A stretch of DNA of 64,000 nt from Acinetobacter gerneri DSM 14967 = CIP 107464 = MTCC 9824 (GCF_000368565.1 NZ_KB849545.1:112304-176303), one strand, 5' to 3'. Shown: positions 25,672 through 35,343, counted from the first letter of the stretch. The notes: generated by a model not told the origin, from the sequence alone. Numbers and translations: made by a program.

Positions 25672-27498
25672 TTATCGGCTTGGAACGCTATCCCAACGTT
25701 CATCACCTAATGTCACTTGCAATACTGATTTAGCCAAAGAAACTGCGCTAAATACGGAGTTATCTGTTTGAACTTTCAAATAATCTTCAAAAAGCGGGAA
25801 CGTCCCAGCAGTTTGTTCAATCTTAATATCATCAAGCATCCACCCTCTAAAATAGTTGTAATGTTGATCAACTGAATTAAATCTAAATTTAATCCGAACA
25901 TCTTTTTGACCTACGTATTCATCAAGTGAAATCGGTTCTTGCTGAGTTAAAATCGGTGCCAAGTAATACCCAGCATTCGTATATGGAACATGATCGAGCG
26001 CTAGGCTAGACTGCGGATCCGATAATGGGTTTAAACGAGTTAAAACAAAATACGTTTTACCCCCATCTTTTGAAATCAATACATCCATGATATCAAAGCC
26101 TTTTTGGTTGGGATTTACCGACTCTATTTCCCACCACGTTTTAAAACTTAAGCTAAGTGGCTTGCTATATTGACTCAAATCTATACTCGGTGACTCTAAC
26201 TCTCCAAAACTTGATTTGGTAGCCGCTGAACCATAATTCCCCGTAACAGCATCACCAAACCAATATGATGTATTACCCTCAAGAGGAGCAGAAATATTCC
26301 CCTGACTTAGATCATTTGTAGCAACAAAACTTAACAACCCTGCTGCATTATTGATAATGCTATATGGTCCGTCCAAACGATTCCAACTGACCTGAGCATT
26401 GGTTGAATAAGTCAGCCAACTATCACGTGTTTTCGAATCCGCTTCAAAATTTTCATGCCACAATACCGTTGGACTTGCTGTATATGCCTTGCTTAAATTA
26501 AAGGTATTTGCATAAGAACCAGATGCATTCACATTGACTACAAGCTCCTGTGTTTCATACCCTGCCGCTAAAATTTTCAATGTTGAATTTTCAACAACCG
26601 AAGCGAGTTTTGTAGCAACATTAATCGGTAAACTAAAATAACCATTTGCATCAGTGATTGCAGTCACATATGCCCCATTGGTTTTAGGACCCGCTGCCAA
26701 TGAAACTTGAGCATTTGCCACTGGTAAATTGTCCGATACAACTTTGCCCGTAAACTGCCCGATGAGTGCATTTATCCCATCCACATCACTACAGCTTAAG
26801 TCAGTACAACTCACATTTGGATGTAGAGAAATTCCCTCCAAATAATCATTAGAAGCAATCGAAATAGCCGTGATTACCGTTTTTTGATTCATCTTGATCA
26901 GAGCAAAATACTGCCCTGCAACAAGAGGCTCTATTTCAATTTTTCCACTCTGGTCCGCAATCCACTCAGTTTGATAGTTAAATGCAGATGCTTCAGGAAG
27001 ACTACTACTGTCCACAAAATACTTTTTTAAACCTTCATTTGCCGAAGCCACTGTATTTTTTAATATTTTTACTGAAACATTTTTCAATAAAATATTATTT
27101 ACATCAAATACTTTCACCATCATTTGCTTTTGCAAACTTGTAAGATTACTTTCGGTTGTTTGCCCCAAGTTTTGATTAACGTCAGGTTGGCTGACTTCTG
27201 GTTTCATACCTGTTTCCACATCAGGTAAGCTGCCATTGCCTCCAGAATTATCAGTATTTCCTGTTAAAGCCCCATTGTCACTTCCTGAACCTTCAGGAGT
27301 ACTTTCGCCATTTCCAACATTTACATTTTGATCTACTTCACTTTCACCCTCTGTTTGATTTCCATTAATTTCTGTATTTTGTGTCTCATCATTATCTTTA
27401 ACTAATGATGTACTATCACTATTTCCTCCACCGCCACACCCCGTTAATGAAATAATACTAGAAGCTAAAATCGCCAACATAAATCGATTTTTTTTCAT
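25672..27498 (-). CDS. Large surface lipoprotein with jelly-roll-like C-terminal domain
   Basis: A 608-residue lipoprotein: the signal ends in the lipobox LTGC, followed by a GGGG spacer typical of surface or outer-membrane lipoproteins. Residues about 25-115 are low complexity (Asn, Gly, Glu, Ser). The middle contains a carboxypeptidase-regulatory-like fold (SLAAGPKTNGAYVTAITDANG). The C-terminal 230 residues (VLWHENFEADSKTRDSW, FGELESPSIDLSQY, RGWMLDDIKIEQ) resemble the beta-sandwich seen in MAM-like and immune-inhibitor-A-like proteins. I see no protease motif. A structural or binding role is likely. Confidence 0.75.
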   Translation of the reverse strand: MKKNRFMLAILASSIISLTGCGGGGNSDSTSLVKDNDETQNTEINGNQTEGESEVDQNVNVGNGESTPEGSGSDNGALTGNTDNSGGNGSLPDVETGMKPEVSQPDVNQNLGQTTESNLTSLQKQMMVKVFDVNNILLKNVSVKILKNTVASANEGLKKYFVDSSSLPEASAFNYQTEWIADQSGKIEIEPLVAGQYFALIKMNQKTVITAISIASNDYLEGISLHPNVSCTDLSCSDVDGINALIGQFTGKVVSDNLPVANAQVSLAAGPKTNGAYVTAITDANGYFSLPINVATKLASVVENSTLKILAAGYETQELVVNVNASGSYANTFNLSKAYTASPTVLWHENFEADSKTRDSWLTYSTNAQVSWNRLDGPYSIINNAAGLLSFVATNDLSQGNISAPLEGNTSYWFGDAVTGNYGSAATKSSFGELESPSIDLSQYSKPLSLSFKTWWEIESVNPNQKGFDIMDVLISKDGGKTYFVLTRLNPLSDPQSSLALDHVPYTNAGYYLAPILTQQEPISLDEYVGQKDVRIKFRFNSVDQHYNYFRGWMLDDIKIEQTAGTFPLFEDYLKVQTDNSVFSAVSLAKSVLQVTLGDERWDSVPSR

Positions 27499-27968
27499 GA
27501 TACTTCCCCATTAATTAAAAGCTTAAAACTATAAATACATTATTAAATCCAACTATTGATTAAACTACTTCTTTGGATAGAAACTTCTATCCGTCCCCAT
27601 AAATATTACTATACGCCTTTTATATAAAAATAAAACATTAAAAATCACTTATTTACAAAAATAATATTTCGTGTTTTTTAAATTTTTAGTTAAATCAATC
27701 ATAATATTTTCCATAAAAAGTTATGAGCACAACTATTTTCATCCGAAACTGTGAAAATTATTTATATATTTTTTAGATAAATAAAGTTTAATTTAACTTC
27801 ATATTTTAGATGAATAGTTAAAGGTATTTAAGATTAGTTTGACGCTTGAAATCTTTAAAATTTATTATTTAGACTGCTTCATAGGTTTTAATTTTTTTAG
27901 CAGACTTTCTTTGAAATAAAAAAAATCGAAGATACAAATCTCCGATTTTTATAAAAGTACTAAATTTT
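27499..27968. other. AT-rich intergenic region
   Basis: About 470 very AT-rich bases between the lipoprotein gene and baeR. Apart from the baeR terminator at its end I see no gene, RNA or clear operator. The lipoprotein promoter should lie within the first 150 bases. Confidence 0.5.
27919..27950 (-). terminator. Terminator of baeR
   Basis: AAAAATCG-AGA on the left pairs with TCT-CGATTTTT on the right (27924-27950), flanked by A/T runs just beyond the baeR stop. Confidence 0.82.
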
Positions 27969-28658
27969 TCAGTCGTCAGGATACTCAAATCGATAGCCTA
28001 CTCCGTAGACGGCTTGTACCCATTCATGACGATTGCCTGTTTCTGCAATATCAGAAATTTTACGGCGTAAATTTTTGATATGACTATCGATCACACGATC
28101 GGCAACATCAAAACTATCTGGATTGATATGATCGAGCAATTGTACCCGTGAATAAACTTGACCCACATGCTCTAGGAACAATTCTAAGAGTCTAAATTCT
28201 GTCGGTGTCAAATTCAGTGATTTTTGTTGATACCAAATACGTTGTTGAGCTTTGTCGATTCTAAATAGATTATTGTCTTCTGGCTCAGCTTTACGGTCTA
28301 GACGGCGTAATACCGCTTGTACACGCGCCACCAATTCTTTAGGGCTGAATGGTTTACAAATATAATCATCTGCACCCATGTTAAGTCCAAGTACGCGATC
28401 AATTTCTTCAGTACGCGCAGTCACCATAATAATCGGCAAATCAGACTGTTCACGAACTTTACGACAAATCGTCAAGCCATCCATATGTGGCACCATCAAA
28501 TCTAAAATCATCAGACTTGGTTTACGTTGCAAGAAGCTATCGTATGCTGCTTGACCATCATGAAACATACTGACTTCAAAGCCAGCTGCTTCTAGATAAT
28601 CACGTACCAGTTCAGCAAGTTCGACTTCATCTTCAACGAGCATAATATGTTTCATCAA
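27969..28658 (-). CDS. baeR: OmpR-family response regulator (BaeR-like)
   Basis: The 229-residue regulator has a receiver domain with phospho-acceptor Asp in LMILDLMV near residue 54 and the conserved Lys in DDYICKPFSP near 104. A winged-helix output domain follows (SLNLTPTEFRLLELFLEH, IDSHIKNLRRKI, AVYGVGYRFEY). It closely resembles the Acinetobacter BaeR, which controls envelope stress and efflux genes. It follows the sensor gene by 18 bases in one operon. A divergent Spy-like lipoprotein gene upstream of the pair supports the BaeSR assignment. Confidence 0.88.
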   Translation of the reverse strand: MMKHIMLVEDEVELAELVRDYLEAAGFEVSMFHDGQAAYDSFLQRKPSLMILDLMVPHMDGLTICRKVREQSDLPIIMVTARTEEIDRVLGLNMGADDYICKPFSPKELVARVQAVLRRLDRKAEPEDNNLFRIDKAQQRIWYQQKSLNLTPTEFRLLELFLEHVGQVYSRVQLLDHINPDSFDVADRVIDSHIKNLRRKISDIAETGNRHEWVQAVYGVGYRFEYPDD

Positions 28659-28676
28659 TCATTTATCCTATGCTTT

Positions 28677-30344
28677 TTAAGATTTTAAATGTTTTTGGAA
28701 AGTCAGCTTACAACGCAAACCGCCCAATGGTGAATGATCAAAGGTTAATTGACCACCCAAAGCTTCCGCAATTTTACGGGAAAGTGCTAAACCGAGTCCT
28801 GTACCACCTGTACTACGTGTACGCGAATCATCCACTCGGTAAAAACGCTCACCCAAATGGGCCAATTGTTCATCGCTCATGCCTAGTGGACTATCATCAA
28901 CATACACTGTCCAAGTCTGATCATCTTGCTCAGCATGAACCTCTATTTGACCGCCTGCTTCGGTATAGCGAATACAATTACCCAGTAAGTTGACCATAAT
29001 TTGCTTAAAGCGATCTTTATCTAATTGTAATAAAGTCCCAGAGCCTTGTGCAGAAATCGAGAGCGAAGCCTGCGCAAATTTTGGTTTAAAGTTTTCAATC
29101 TCTTGTAATACCACACTCCAAGGATCTACCTCAGCAAAGTAACACGTTAATTGCTGCGCATCTGCCTGCGCTAAATCTGCCAAATCCTGAGTCAATTTTT
29201 TCAAACTGCTGACTTGATTAAGCATTGAAGCGAAATGCTCAGGTGTCGGTTTACGAATACCATCCTGCATCGCTTCAATTTGTGCTTGTAAAACAGCCAA
29301 TGGCGTTTTTAACTCATGTGAAGTATCCGCAACCCATTGGCGGCGTGATGTTTCATGTTGATCCAAGATCACAGCCAACTGATTCAACTCTTTAGATAAA
29401 TCGCCCAATTCATCGTTTCGGTTAATTTTGATTTGATGTTGATAATTTCCATCGGTCAATTCACGTGTGCCTAACAACAAACGCTGAATCGGTTTTTTGA
29501 AATAGGTTGCCAACAATAAAGCGGCTACTAAACTAGAAACAATCGTGAGAATATAAATCAATAATAAATAACGTTTTTGGTTACTAAAGAAGTTGATACT
29601 TAACGCATCATCTTCATCCAAAACGGGTTTCAAACCCAGATAACCCACGATTTCATTCTTGACCATAATCGGGCGAAAAGTTTCTTGATCTCCACCAGGT
29701 TCACCAACGATAAAATGGTGATTTACATCATACAATGCCAAACGAGAACTCAAACCCAAACGGTCTGGCATTGCAATAAAACGCTTTTTACCATTTTGTG
29801 AGGTGCTGATCATCATCCTATTTTTATTTTCTTTGGACTGTTTTTCAGGTGGCTTAAACATATTTTGGTTAGCACTGAGCGGAAAAATTAAACCTTCAAA
29901 CGGTTGAAACTGCGAAGGTAAATTTTCTTCCAATATTTTTATTTCTTCTTTTTTATCAACATTTGGCTGCGTTTGCTGAGTGTCATTTGCATACTGATTG
30001 ATCAAAGTATGTTCTTTAAAATAGCGTTGCTGTAATGCAATATCATACTGACGGCGCAACCACCAATGTGAGAGCTTGTCATAATCATCAGGCGCTGCTG
30101 TCCCTTCAATTTGCAAAATTTGCGCTTGAATTGCATTGCCCCAATCATTGTAAATGCCATACACGCCAGCCAAGTTTTCGATCAAACGGTCAAGCTTTTG
30201 CATTTCAACATTGGCGACATAAGAAGAAAAGTTTTTTTGCACAGTCCAATGCAATACACCCAAACTCACTGTGGTAATCACCAAGGTCGTCAGAAGTACT
30301 GTCAAAAATAAGCGTAAGGCTATTGGGACACGGCGAGCTTTCAA
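28677..30344 (-). CDS. baeS: Sensor histidine kinase (BaeS-like)
   Basis: A 555-residue inner-membrane sensor. TM1 is RLFLTVLLTTLVITTVSLGVL, followed by a long periplasmic region to about residue 255. TM2 (LLLIYILTIVSSLVAALLLAT), a HAMP linker, the HisKA dimerisation helix with phospho-His in ADTSHELKTPLAVL, and HATPase motifs NLLGNCIRYTEAGG and GGTGLGLALSRKIAEALGG complete it. The sensor region is longer than in E. coli BaeS. It sits immediately upstream of baeR and divergent from the Spy-like gene. Confidence 0.88.
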   Translation of the reverse strand: MKARRVPIALRLFLTVLLTTLVITTVSLGVLHWTVQKNFSSYVANVEMQKLDRLIENLAGVYGIYNDWGNAIQAQILQIEGTAAPDDYDKLSHWWLRRQYDIALQQRYFKEHTLINQYANDTQQTQPNVDKKEEIKILEENLPSQFQPFEGLIFPLSANQNMFKPPEKQSKENKNRMMISTSQNGKKRFIAMPDRLGLSSRLALYDVNHHFIVGEPGGDQETFRPIMVKNEIVGYLGLKPVLDEDDALSINFFSNQKRYLLLIYILTIVSSLVAALLLATYFKKPIQRLLLGTRELTDGNYQHQIKINRNDELGDLSKELNQLAVILDQHETSRRQWVADTSHELKTPLAVLQAQIEAMQDGIRKPTPEHFASMLNQVSSLKKLTQDLADLAQADAQQLTCYFAEVDPWSVVLQEIENFKPKFAQASLSISAQGSGTLLQLDKDRFKQIMVNLLGNCIRYTEAGGQIEVHAEQDDQTWTVYVDDSPLGMSDEQLAHLGERFYRVDDSRTRSTGGTGLGLALSRKIAEALGGQLTFDHSPLGGLRCKLTFQKHLKS

Positions 30345-30557
30345 AATATATTCTCTCGTTGTTTTCTAAAATAGTGACTAAGCAATAAAGATTCTTTCAG
30401 CTTAATCCACAATTAGGATAAAAAACATTTAAAAATGTCGACTACGTCCATTGTAACCAACACTCATACAAAAAACCCTCCATTGTTTCTTCATCATTAT
30501 TATCTAATCTTTAAAGCATCAAAACGAATATGCTTAGATCCTTCGGAGATAATCACA

Positions 30558-31163
30558 ATGAACAATATGGCAAAAATCGCGCTTGTTTCTGCTAGTGTTT
30601 TAACTATGGGTGCATTAACTGCTTGTCAATCCAATCCGGGGCCGAAAGACAAACAAGATGGTCGTCCTATGATGCATCATGGACACCACGAAAAAATGTC
30701 GCCTGAGCAACGTGAACAGTTTAAACAAATGCGTGCAGAACGTCATGAGTTTAAAAAACAAGCTAAATCTGCATGTGATAATAAAGCTGCGGGTACTGCG
30801 GTTCAAATTAAAGTTGGTGATAAAACAATTGATGGTACTTGTTCAATCAATTTCCGTCCTGACCGTGGTGCAATGAAAGACATCCGTATGGCAGATCATA
30901 AAGATTTTCAGTTCAAACGTGGTCAAGAACTTACAGCTGAACAAAAAGCACAAATGGAACAATTCCGTGCGGATCGCCAAGCAAAATGGGCAGCATTACA
31001 AAGTGCTTGTACAGGTCAAAGCAATGGCAAACAAATCCAAGCTAAAATTGATGACAAACTCATCCCTGGTACATGTTTTGTTCATTTCAAACCAGACGCT
31101 CGTCCAGACATGATGGGTGGACCAATGGGTCAAGCGCCAGCACCACAAGCGAACGCAAATTAA
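30558..31163 (+). CDS. Spy/CpxP-like lipoprotein with internal duplication
   Basis: From the ATG at 30558 (GGAG nine bases upstream) this is a 201-residue lipoprotein whose signal ends at the lipobox LTAC. Two repeat units follow. The first is MSPEQREQFKQMRAERHEFK with a downstream SAC and DGTCSINFRPDRG. The second is LTAEQKAQMEQFRADRQAKW with SAC and PGTCFVHFKPDAR. The LTxEQ-x-Q-x-x-R-x-x-R helix is like the Spy/CpxP chaperone motif. Each unit has two Cys that could form a disulfide. It is divergent from baeSR, as expected for a target of that system. The start used by the longer frame (30435) is unsupported. Confidence 0.8.
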   Translation: MNNMAKIALVSASVLTMGALTACQSNPGPKDKQDGRPMMHHGHHEKMSPEQREQFKQMRAERHEFKKQAKSACDNKAAGTAVQIKVGDKTIDGTCSINFRPDRGAMKDIRMADHKDFQFKRGQELTAEQKAQMEQFRADRQAKWAALQSACTGQSNGKQIQAKIDDKLIPGTCFVHFKPDARPDMMGGPMGQAPAPQANAN

Positions 31164-31200
31164 TTATATCTGTTCCTCATCATCCCTCTCTCCCAATATC

Positions 31201-31225
31201 AAAGACGCTAGATGCGTCTTTTTTA
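31201..31225 (+). terminator. Terminator of the Spy-like gene
   Basis: AAAGACGC at 31201-31208 pairs with GCGTCTTT at 31214-31221, followed by T residues. Confidence 0.85.
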
Positions 31226-31405
31226 CTGGACATATCTTTTTACGATTTTGACAATTTGTTTCATTCATTTTTACTGAAAAGTATTTACACTCAATACACT
31301 TAGCTGTATCTGGTAATTTTTCTTTGACTTTACAGTCACAGAGAAATCACCAAGAAATACTTGTACGACCAAATAAGATGTAGCACGATGTAGCAGAACA
31401 AATAT

Positions 31406-31421
31406 GTGTCATAGATGACAC
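31406..31421. promoter_or_regulatory. Inverted repeat GTGTCAT-AG-ATGACAC
   Basis: A perfect seven-base inverted repeat with a two-base spacer, about 60 bases before the dehydrogenase start. This is the expected size and place for a dimeric repressor site. The regulator is unknown. Confidence 0.35.
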
Positions 31422-31448
31422 GACTCTCTCTTGATTAAGATTATAAAT

Positions 31449-31461
31449 CTGGTTTAACCAG
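31449..31461. promoter_or_regulatory. FadR/GntR-like palindrome CTGGTT-T-AACCAG
   Basis: Perfect six-base arms (31449-31454 and 31456-31461) lie just upstream of the AGGA SD and start codon. The pattern TGG-N5-CCA matches the FadR-type consensus core. The next gene is an acyl-CoA dehydrogenase, so control by acyl-CoA is plausible but untested. Confidence 0.4.
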
Positions 31462-31477
31462 TATTGAGGAAATCGAT

Positions 31478-33280
31478 ATGCCACAATACAAAGCACCCTT
31501 ACGTGATATGCAATTCGTTTTGCATGAATTATTAAATGCTGAAGAACACTACTCAAAATTACCTGCATTCAAAGACAACGTAAGTCGTGAATTGGTTGAT
31601 CAATACTTAGAGGCGGCAGCAGATTTCTGTGAGAATGAACTTTCTCCTCTCAACCAAATCGGTGACCGTGAAGGCTGTAAATGGAATGATGGCGTTGTTA
31701 CAACCCCAACAGGCTTTAAAGAAGCATATCAAAAATACATCGAACTCGGTTTCCCATCTTTAGCCGTTGCTGAAGAACATGGCGGTCAAGGTTTGCCGGG
31801 TTCACTTGCAACGTCTATTTCAGAAATGGTCGGTGCTGCGAACTGGGCATGGGGCATGTACCCAGGTCTTTCTCATGGTGCAGTTCGTACCATTGAACAT
31901 CACGGTTCTGCGGAACAAAAAGCGACTTATTTACCTAAACTTGTTTCAGGTGAATGGACAGGCACAATGTGCTTAACAGAATCTCAAGCAGGTTCTGACT
32001 TAGGTATTATCCGTACTAAAGCTGAACCAAATGCGGATGGTAGCTATGCAATTTCTGGCGAGAAAATCTTTATCTCTGCTGGTGAACATGACATGGCAGA
32101 CAACATCGTACATATCGTGTTGGCTCGTCTACCAGGTGCACCTAAAGGTACTAAAGGGATTTCATTGTTCATCGTGCCAAAATTCAATGTAAATGCAGAC
32201 GGATCGATTGCTGACCGTAATGCAGTACGTTGTGGTTCAATCGAACACAAAATGGGTATCCATGGTAATGCCACTTGTGTCATCAACTTTGACCAAGCAA
32301 AAGGTTTCTTGATTGGACCTGAAAACCGCGGTTTACACGCAATGTTTACATTCATGAACACCGCTCGTATTGGTACTGCTGTTCAAGGCTTAACAGCTTC
32401 TGAATCTTCATTCCAAGGTGCACTTGTTTATGCAAAAGAACGTTTGGCAATGCGTTCACTTTCTGGTCCTAAAGCACCTGAAAAAGAAGCAGATCCAATT
32501 ATCGTTCACCCTGCTGTACGTAATATGTTGTTAACACAAAAAGCATTTGCTGAAGGTGGTCGTGCATTGGTTTACTTCCTTTCACAATATGCTGACACTG
32601 TTGAGCATGGCGAAACTGAAGATGAACGCAAATATGCTGACAGCATCTTGTCATTGTTGACTCCAATTGCAAAAGCGTTCTTAACTGAAACGGGTTATGA
32701 AGCTGCAAACAAAGGCGTTCAAGTCTTTGGTGGTCACGGCTTTATCTCAGAACATGGTATGGAACAAATCGTGCGTGATACACGTATCTCTTGTCTATAC
32801 GAAGGTACGACTGAGATTCAAGCACTCGATTTGTTAGGTCGTAAAGTTCTACAAACTCAAGGTGCTATGCTTCGTGATTTCACAAAAATCATTTTCAAAT
32901 TTACTGAAGCAAATAAAGACAATGCGGATTTGAAAGAATTAGTTGAACCACTTGCTGCTCTTAACAAAGAGTGGGGAGATTTGACGATGCAAATCGGTAT
33001 GAAAGCAATGCAAAATCCAGATGAAGTCGGCGGTGCTGCTGTTGATTATCTATATTTCTCTGGCTATGTAACGCTTGCATACTTCTGGGCACGTATGGCA
33101 CTTGTAGCACAACAAAAACTAGCTGAAGGTTCAACTGAAACTGGTTTCTACAATGCAAAACTAAAAACAGCTCAGTTCTACTTCAAGAAAGTATTGCCAC
33201 GTGTTCGTGGACATGTTGAAGTCATCGCTGGTGGCTTAGAACCGTTGATGTCATTGGATGCTGAAGATTTCGCATTCTAA
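31478..33280 (+). CDS. Acyl-CoA dehydrogenase (about 600 aa, C-terminal extension type)
   Basis: A flavoprotein catalysing the first step of fatty-acid beta-oxidation. The 600-residue protein has the long-form architecture: N-terminal extension (MPQYKAPLRDMQFVLHELL), the FAD-binding signatures GTMCLTESQAGSDLG and KIFISAGEHDM, FGGHGFISEHGMEQIVRDTRI, the catalytic-region YEGTTEIQALDLLGRK, and an extra C-terminal helical domain. Relatives include DmdC-type and long-chain enzymes. Chain-length specificity is not readable. It is followed 242 bases later by a paralog of nearly equal length. The start has AGGA eight bases upstream. Confidence 0.95.
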   Translation: MPQYKAPLRDMQFVLHELLNAEEHYSKLPAFKDNVSRELVDQYLEAAADFCENELSPLNQIGDREGCKWNDGVVTTPTGFKEAYQKYIELGFPSLAVAEEHGGQGLPGSLATSISEMVGAANWAWGMYPGLSHGAVRTIEHHGSAEQKATYLPKLVSGEWTGTMCLTESQAGSDLGIIRTKAEPNADGSYAISGEKIFISAGEHDMADNIVHIVLARLPGAPKGTKGISLFIVPKFNVNADGSIADRNAVRCGSIEHKMGIHGNATCVINFDQAKGFLIGPENRGLHAMFTFMNTARIGTAVQGLTASESSFQGALVYAKERLAMRSLSGPKAPEKEADPIIVHPAVRNMLLTQKAFAEGGRALVYFLSQYADTVEHGETEDERKYADSILSLLTPIAKAFLTETGYEAANKGVQVFGGHGFISEHGMEQIVRDTRISCLYEGTTEIQALDLLGRKVLQTQGAMLRDFTKIIFKFTEANKDNADLKELVEPLAALNKEWGDLTMQIGMKAMQNPDEVGGAAVDYLYFSGYVTLAYFWARMALVAQQKLAEGSTETGFYNAKLKTAQFYFKKVLPRVRGHVEVIAGGLEPLMSLDAEDFAF

Positions 33281-33310
33281 AAAACTGGACTCATAAGTAC
33301 AGTATTTGGG

Positions 33311-33345
33311 AAAGGACGGTCATAGCTTTGGCGGTCCTTTTTCTT
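33311..33345 (+). terminator. Terminator between the two dehydrogenase genes
   Basis: AAAGGAC at 33311-33317 pairs with GTCCTTT at 33334-33340 and is followed by T-rich sequence. The two paralogs are therefore probably separate transcripts. Confidence 0.7.
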
Positions 33346-33522
33346 TATAAAGTACAACTGAAAATATAATGCTTAGGGATAGCGCGCTTTATGCTGCAGA
33401 TTAATGTATATTTTTAATCTAAATATAAAATACGCTAAACTTTAGTCGTCTAACACCGACCGATAGCAAAAGATTAGACTGATTCAAGTATCTTGATTCA
33501 AACAAAAAATAGGTAACTGAAA

Positions 33523-35304
33523 ATGCCAATTTATAATGCGCCACTCGCGGACATGCGTTTCATTTTAAATGATGTATTTAATGCAGAACAATTCTGGCAA
33601 TCAAATGAAAAACTAGCACATGTTGATGCTGCAACAGCAGAAGCTATTTTAGAAGAAATGGCTAAATTTGCGCAAAACGTCACTCTACCAATCAACCGTA
33701 CAGGTGATGAAGAAGGTGCGCACTATGAAAATGGAAAAGTTACAACCCCTGCTGGCTTTAAAGAAGCTTTCCGTCAATACGCTGAAGGCGGTTGGATCGG
33801 CTTAGGTGCTGATGAAGAATGGGGCGGTCAAGGCATGCCAAAAATGCTGACTGTACTTGCAGACGAAATGCTTTTTGCAACAAACCCATCTTTCATGCTC
33901 TACCCGCTCCTTTCTGTTGGTGCTGGTATGGCGCTGAACAGCTATGCATCACAAGAACAAAAAGAGACTTATTTACCTAAAATCTATACAGGTGAATGGT
34001 CAGGTACAATGTGTTTGACAGAACCACATGCAGGTACTGATCTCGGTATTATCAAAACTAAAGCTGAACCAAATGTGGATGGTTCGTATAACATCACAGG
34101 TACAAAAATCTTTATCACTGGTGGTGATCACGATTTAGCTGAAAACATCATTCATTTAGTCCTTGCTAAAACACCTGATGCTCCTGCTGGTTCACGTGGT
34201 ATTTCATTATTTATCGTACCTAAATTTATCGTCAATGCAGATGGTTCATTGGGTGAACGCAATGCAGCAGGTCCGGGTTCTATCGAACATAAAATGGGGA
34301 TCAAAGCATCTGCAACATGTGTAATGAACTTCGATGGTGCTAAAGGTTATCTCGTTGGTCAAGAAAATCATGGTTTAGCAGCAATGTTTGTCATGATGAA
34401 CTACGAACGATTATCTATGGGTATCCAAGGCCTAGGCGCTTCAGAATTTGCTTATCAAAATGCCGCTCAGTATGCGACTGACCGTGTTCAAGGTCGTAGC
34501 GCAACTGGAGTAAAATCTCCAAATAAACCAGCGGATAGCATTTTAGTACACGGCGATGTACGTCGTATGCTTTTAAACGCACGTGCGAACAATGAAGCTT
34601 CACGTGCATTTGCAGTCTATGTCGGTCAACAACTCGACATCACCAAGTTCTCAACAGATAGTGAAGCTGTCGCTAAAGCCAACAACCGTGTTGCTTTGTT
34701 GACTCCAATTGCCAAAGCCTACCTCACAGATACGGCTTTTGATGCAGTGATAGATGCGCAAATGTGCTTCGGTGGACATGGTTATATCCGTGAATGGGGT
34801 ATGGAACAATGTGTTCGTGATCTACGTATTGCTCAGATTTATGAAGGTACGAATGGCGTTCAATCTCAAGATTTGATCGGACGTAAAACCATTAAATGTA
34901 ATGGTGAATTTATCGCAGAATACATCAGTGAAATCCGCGATTTCGCCAATGATCTAGGTACAGAATTAAACTTCATCAAAGATGCAACACTCGATGTAGC
35001 AACTGAAGTGGACATGATTACTCAATATATCATTGAACAAGCGAAAGAAAATGCTGATTTCGCCAACGCTGCTGCAGTAGATTATCTACATGCTGTAGGC
35101 TTGTTGAGCTTCACTTATATGTATGCACGCATTGCCAAAGCGGCTCAAGCAAAATCAGGTGAGTTCTACCAAAACAAATTGGCATTGACACACTACTATA
35201 TCCAACGTGTACTGCCAGATCTATCTTCACGTATTTCAAGAATCAAAGCTGGTCCTGAAGTGATCATGAACTTTAGCGAAGATTATTTTACCAATCAGGC
35301 TTAA
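33523..35304 (+). CDS. Acyl-CoA dehydrogenase paralog (about 600 aa)
   Basis: A 593-residue paralog of the preceding gene, with the same N-terminal extension (MPIYNAPLADMRFILNDVF), GTMCLTEPHAGTDLG, KIFITGGDHDL, FGGHGYIREWGMEQCVRDLRI and YEGTNGVQSQDLIGRK. The arrangement implies a tandem duplication with later divergence, perhaps to serve different chain lengths. It has its own intergenic region and terminators. No FadB/FadA genes are close by. Confidence 0.95.
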   Translation: MPIYNAPLADMRFILNDVFNAEQFWQSNEKLAHVDAATAEAILEEMAKFAQNVTLPINRTGDEEGAHYENGKVTTPAGFKEAFRQYAEGGWIGLGADEEWGGQGMPKMLTVLADEMLFATNPSFMLYPLLSVGAGMALNSYASQEQKETYLPKIYTGEWSGTMCLTEPHAGTDLGIIKTKAEPNVDGSYNITGTKIFITGGDHDLAENIIHLVLAKTPDAPAGSRGISLFIVPKFIVNADGSLGERNAAGPGSIEHKMGIKASATCVMNFDGAKGYLVGQENHGLAAMFVMMNYERLSMGIQGLGASEFAYQNAAQYATDRVQGRSATGVKSPNKPADSILVHGDVRRMLLNARANNEASRAFAVYVGQQLDITKFSTDSEAVAKANNRVALLTPIAKAYLTDTAFDAVIDAQMCFGGHGYIREWGMEQCVRDLRIAQIYEGTNGVQSQDLIGRKTIKCNGEFIAEYISEIRDFANDLGTELNFIKDATLDVATEVDMITQYIIEQAKENADFANAAAVDYLHAVGLLSFTYMYARIAKAAQAKSGEFYQNKLALTHYYIQRVLPDLSSRISRIKAGPEVIMNFSEDYFTNQA

Positions 35305-35343
35305 GTACAGATCACAAAGCTGTTTTGCATAATCCTCTATTTT

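Larger units (their letters stand above)
31164..31477. other. Intergenic region before the acyl-CoA dehydrogenase gene
   Basis: About 310 bases holding a terminator and two inverted repeats (31406-31421 and 31449-31461) close to the start of the next gene. No further gene is seen. Confidence 0.5.
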
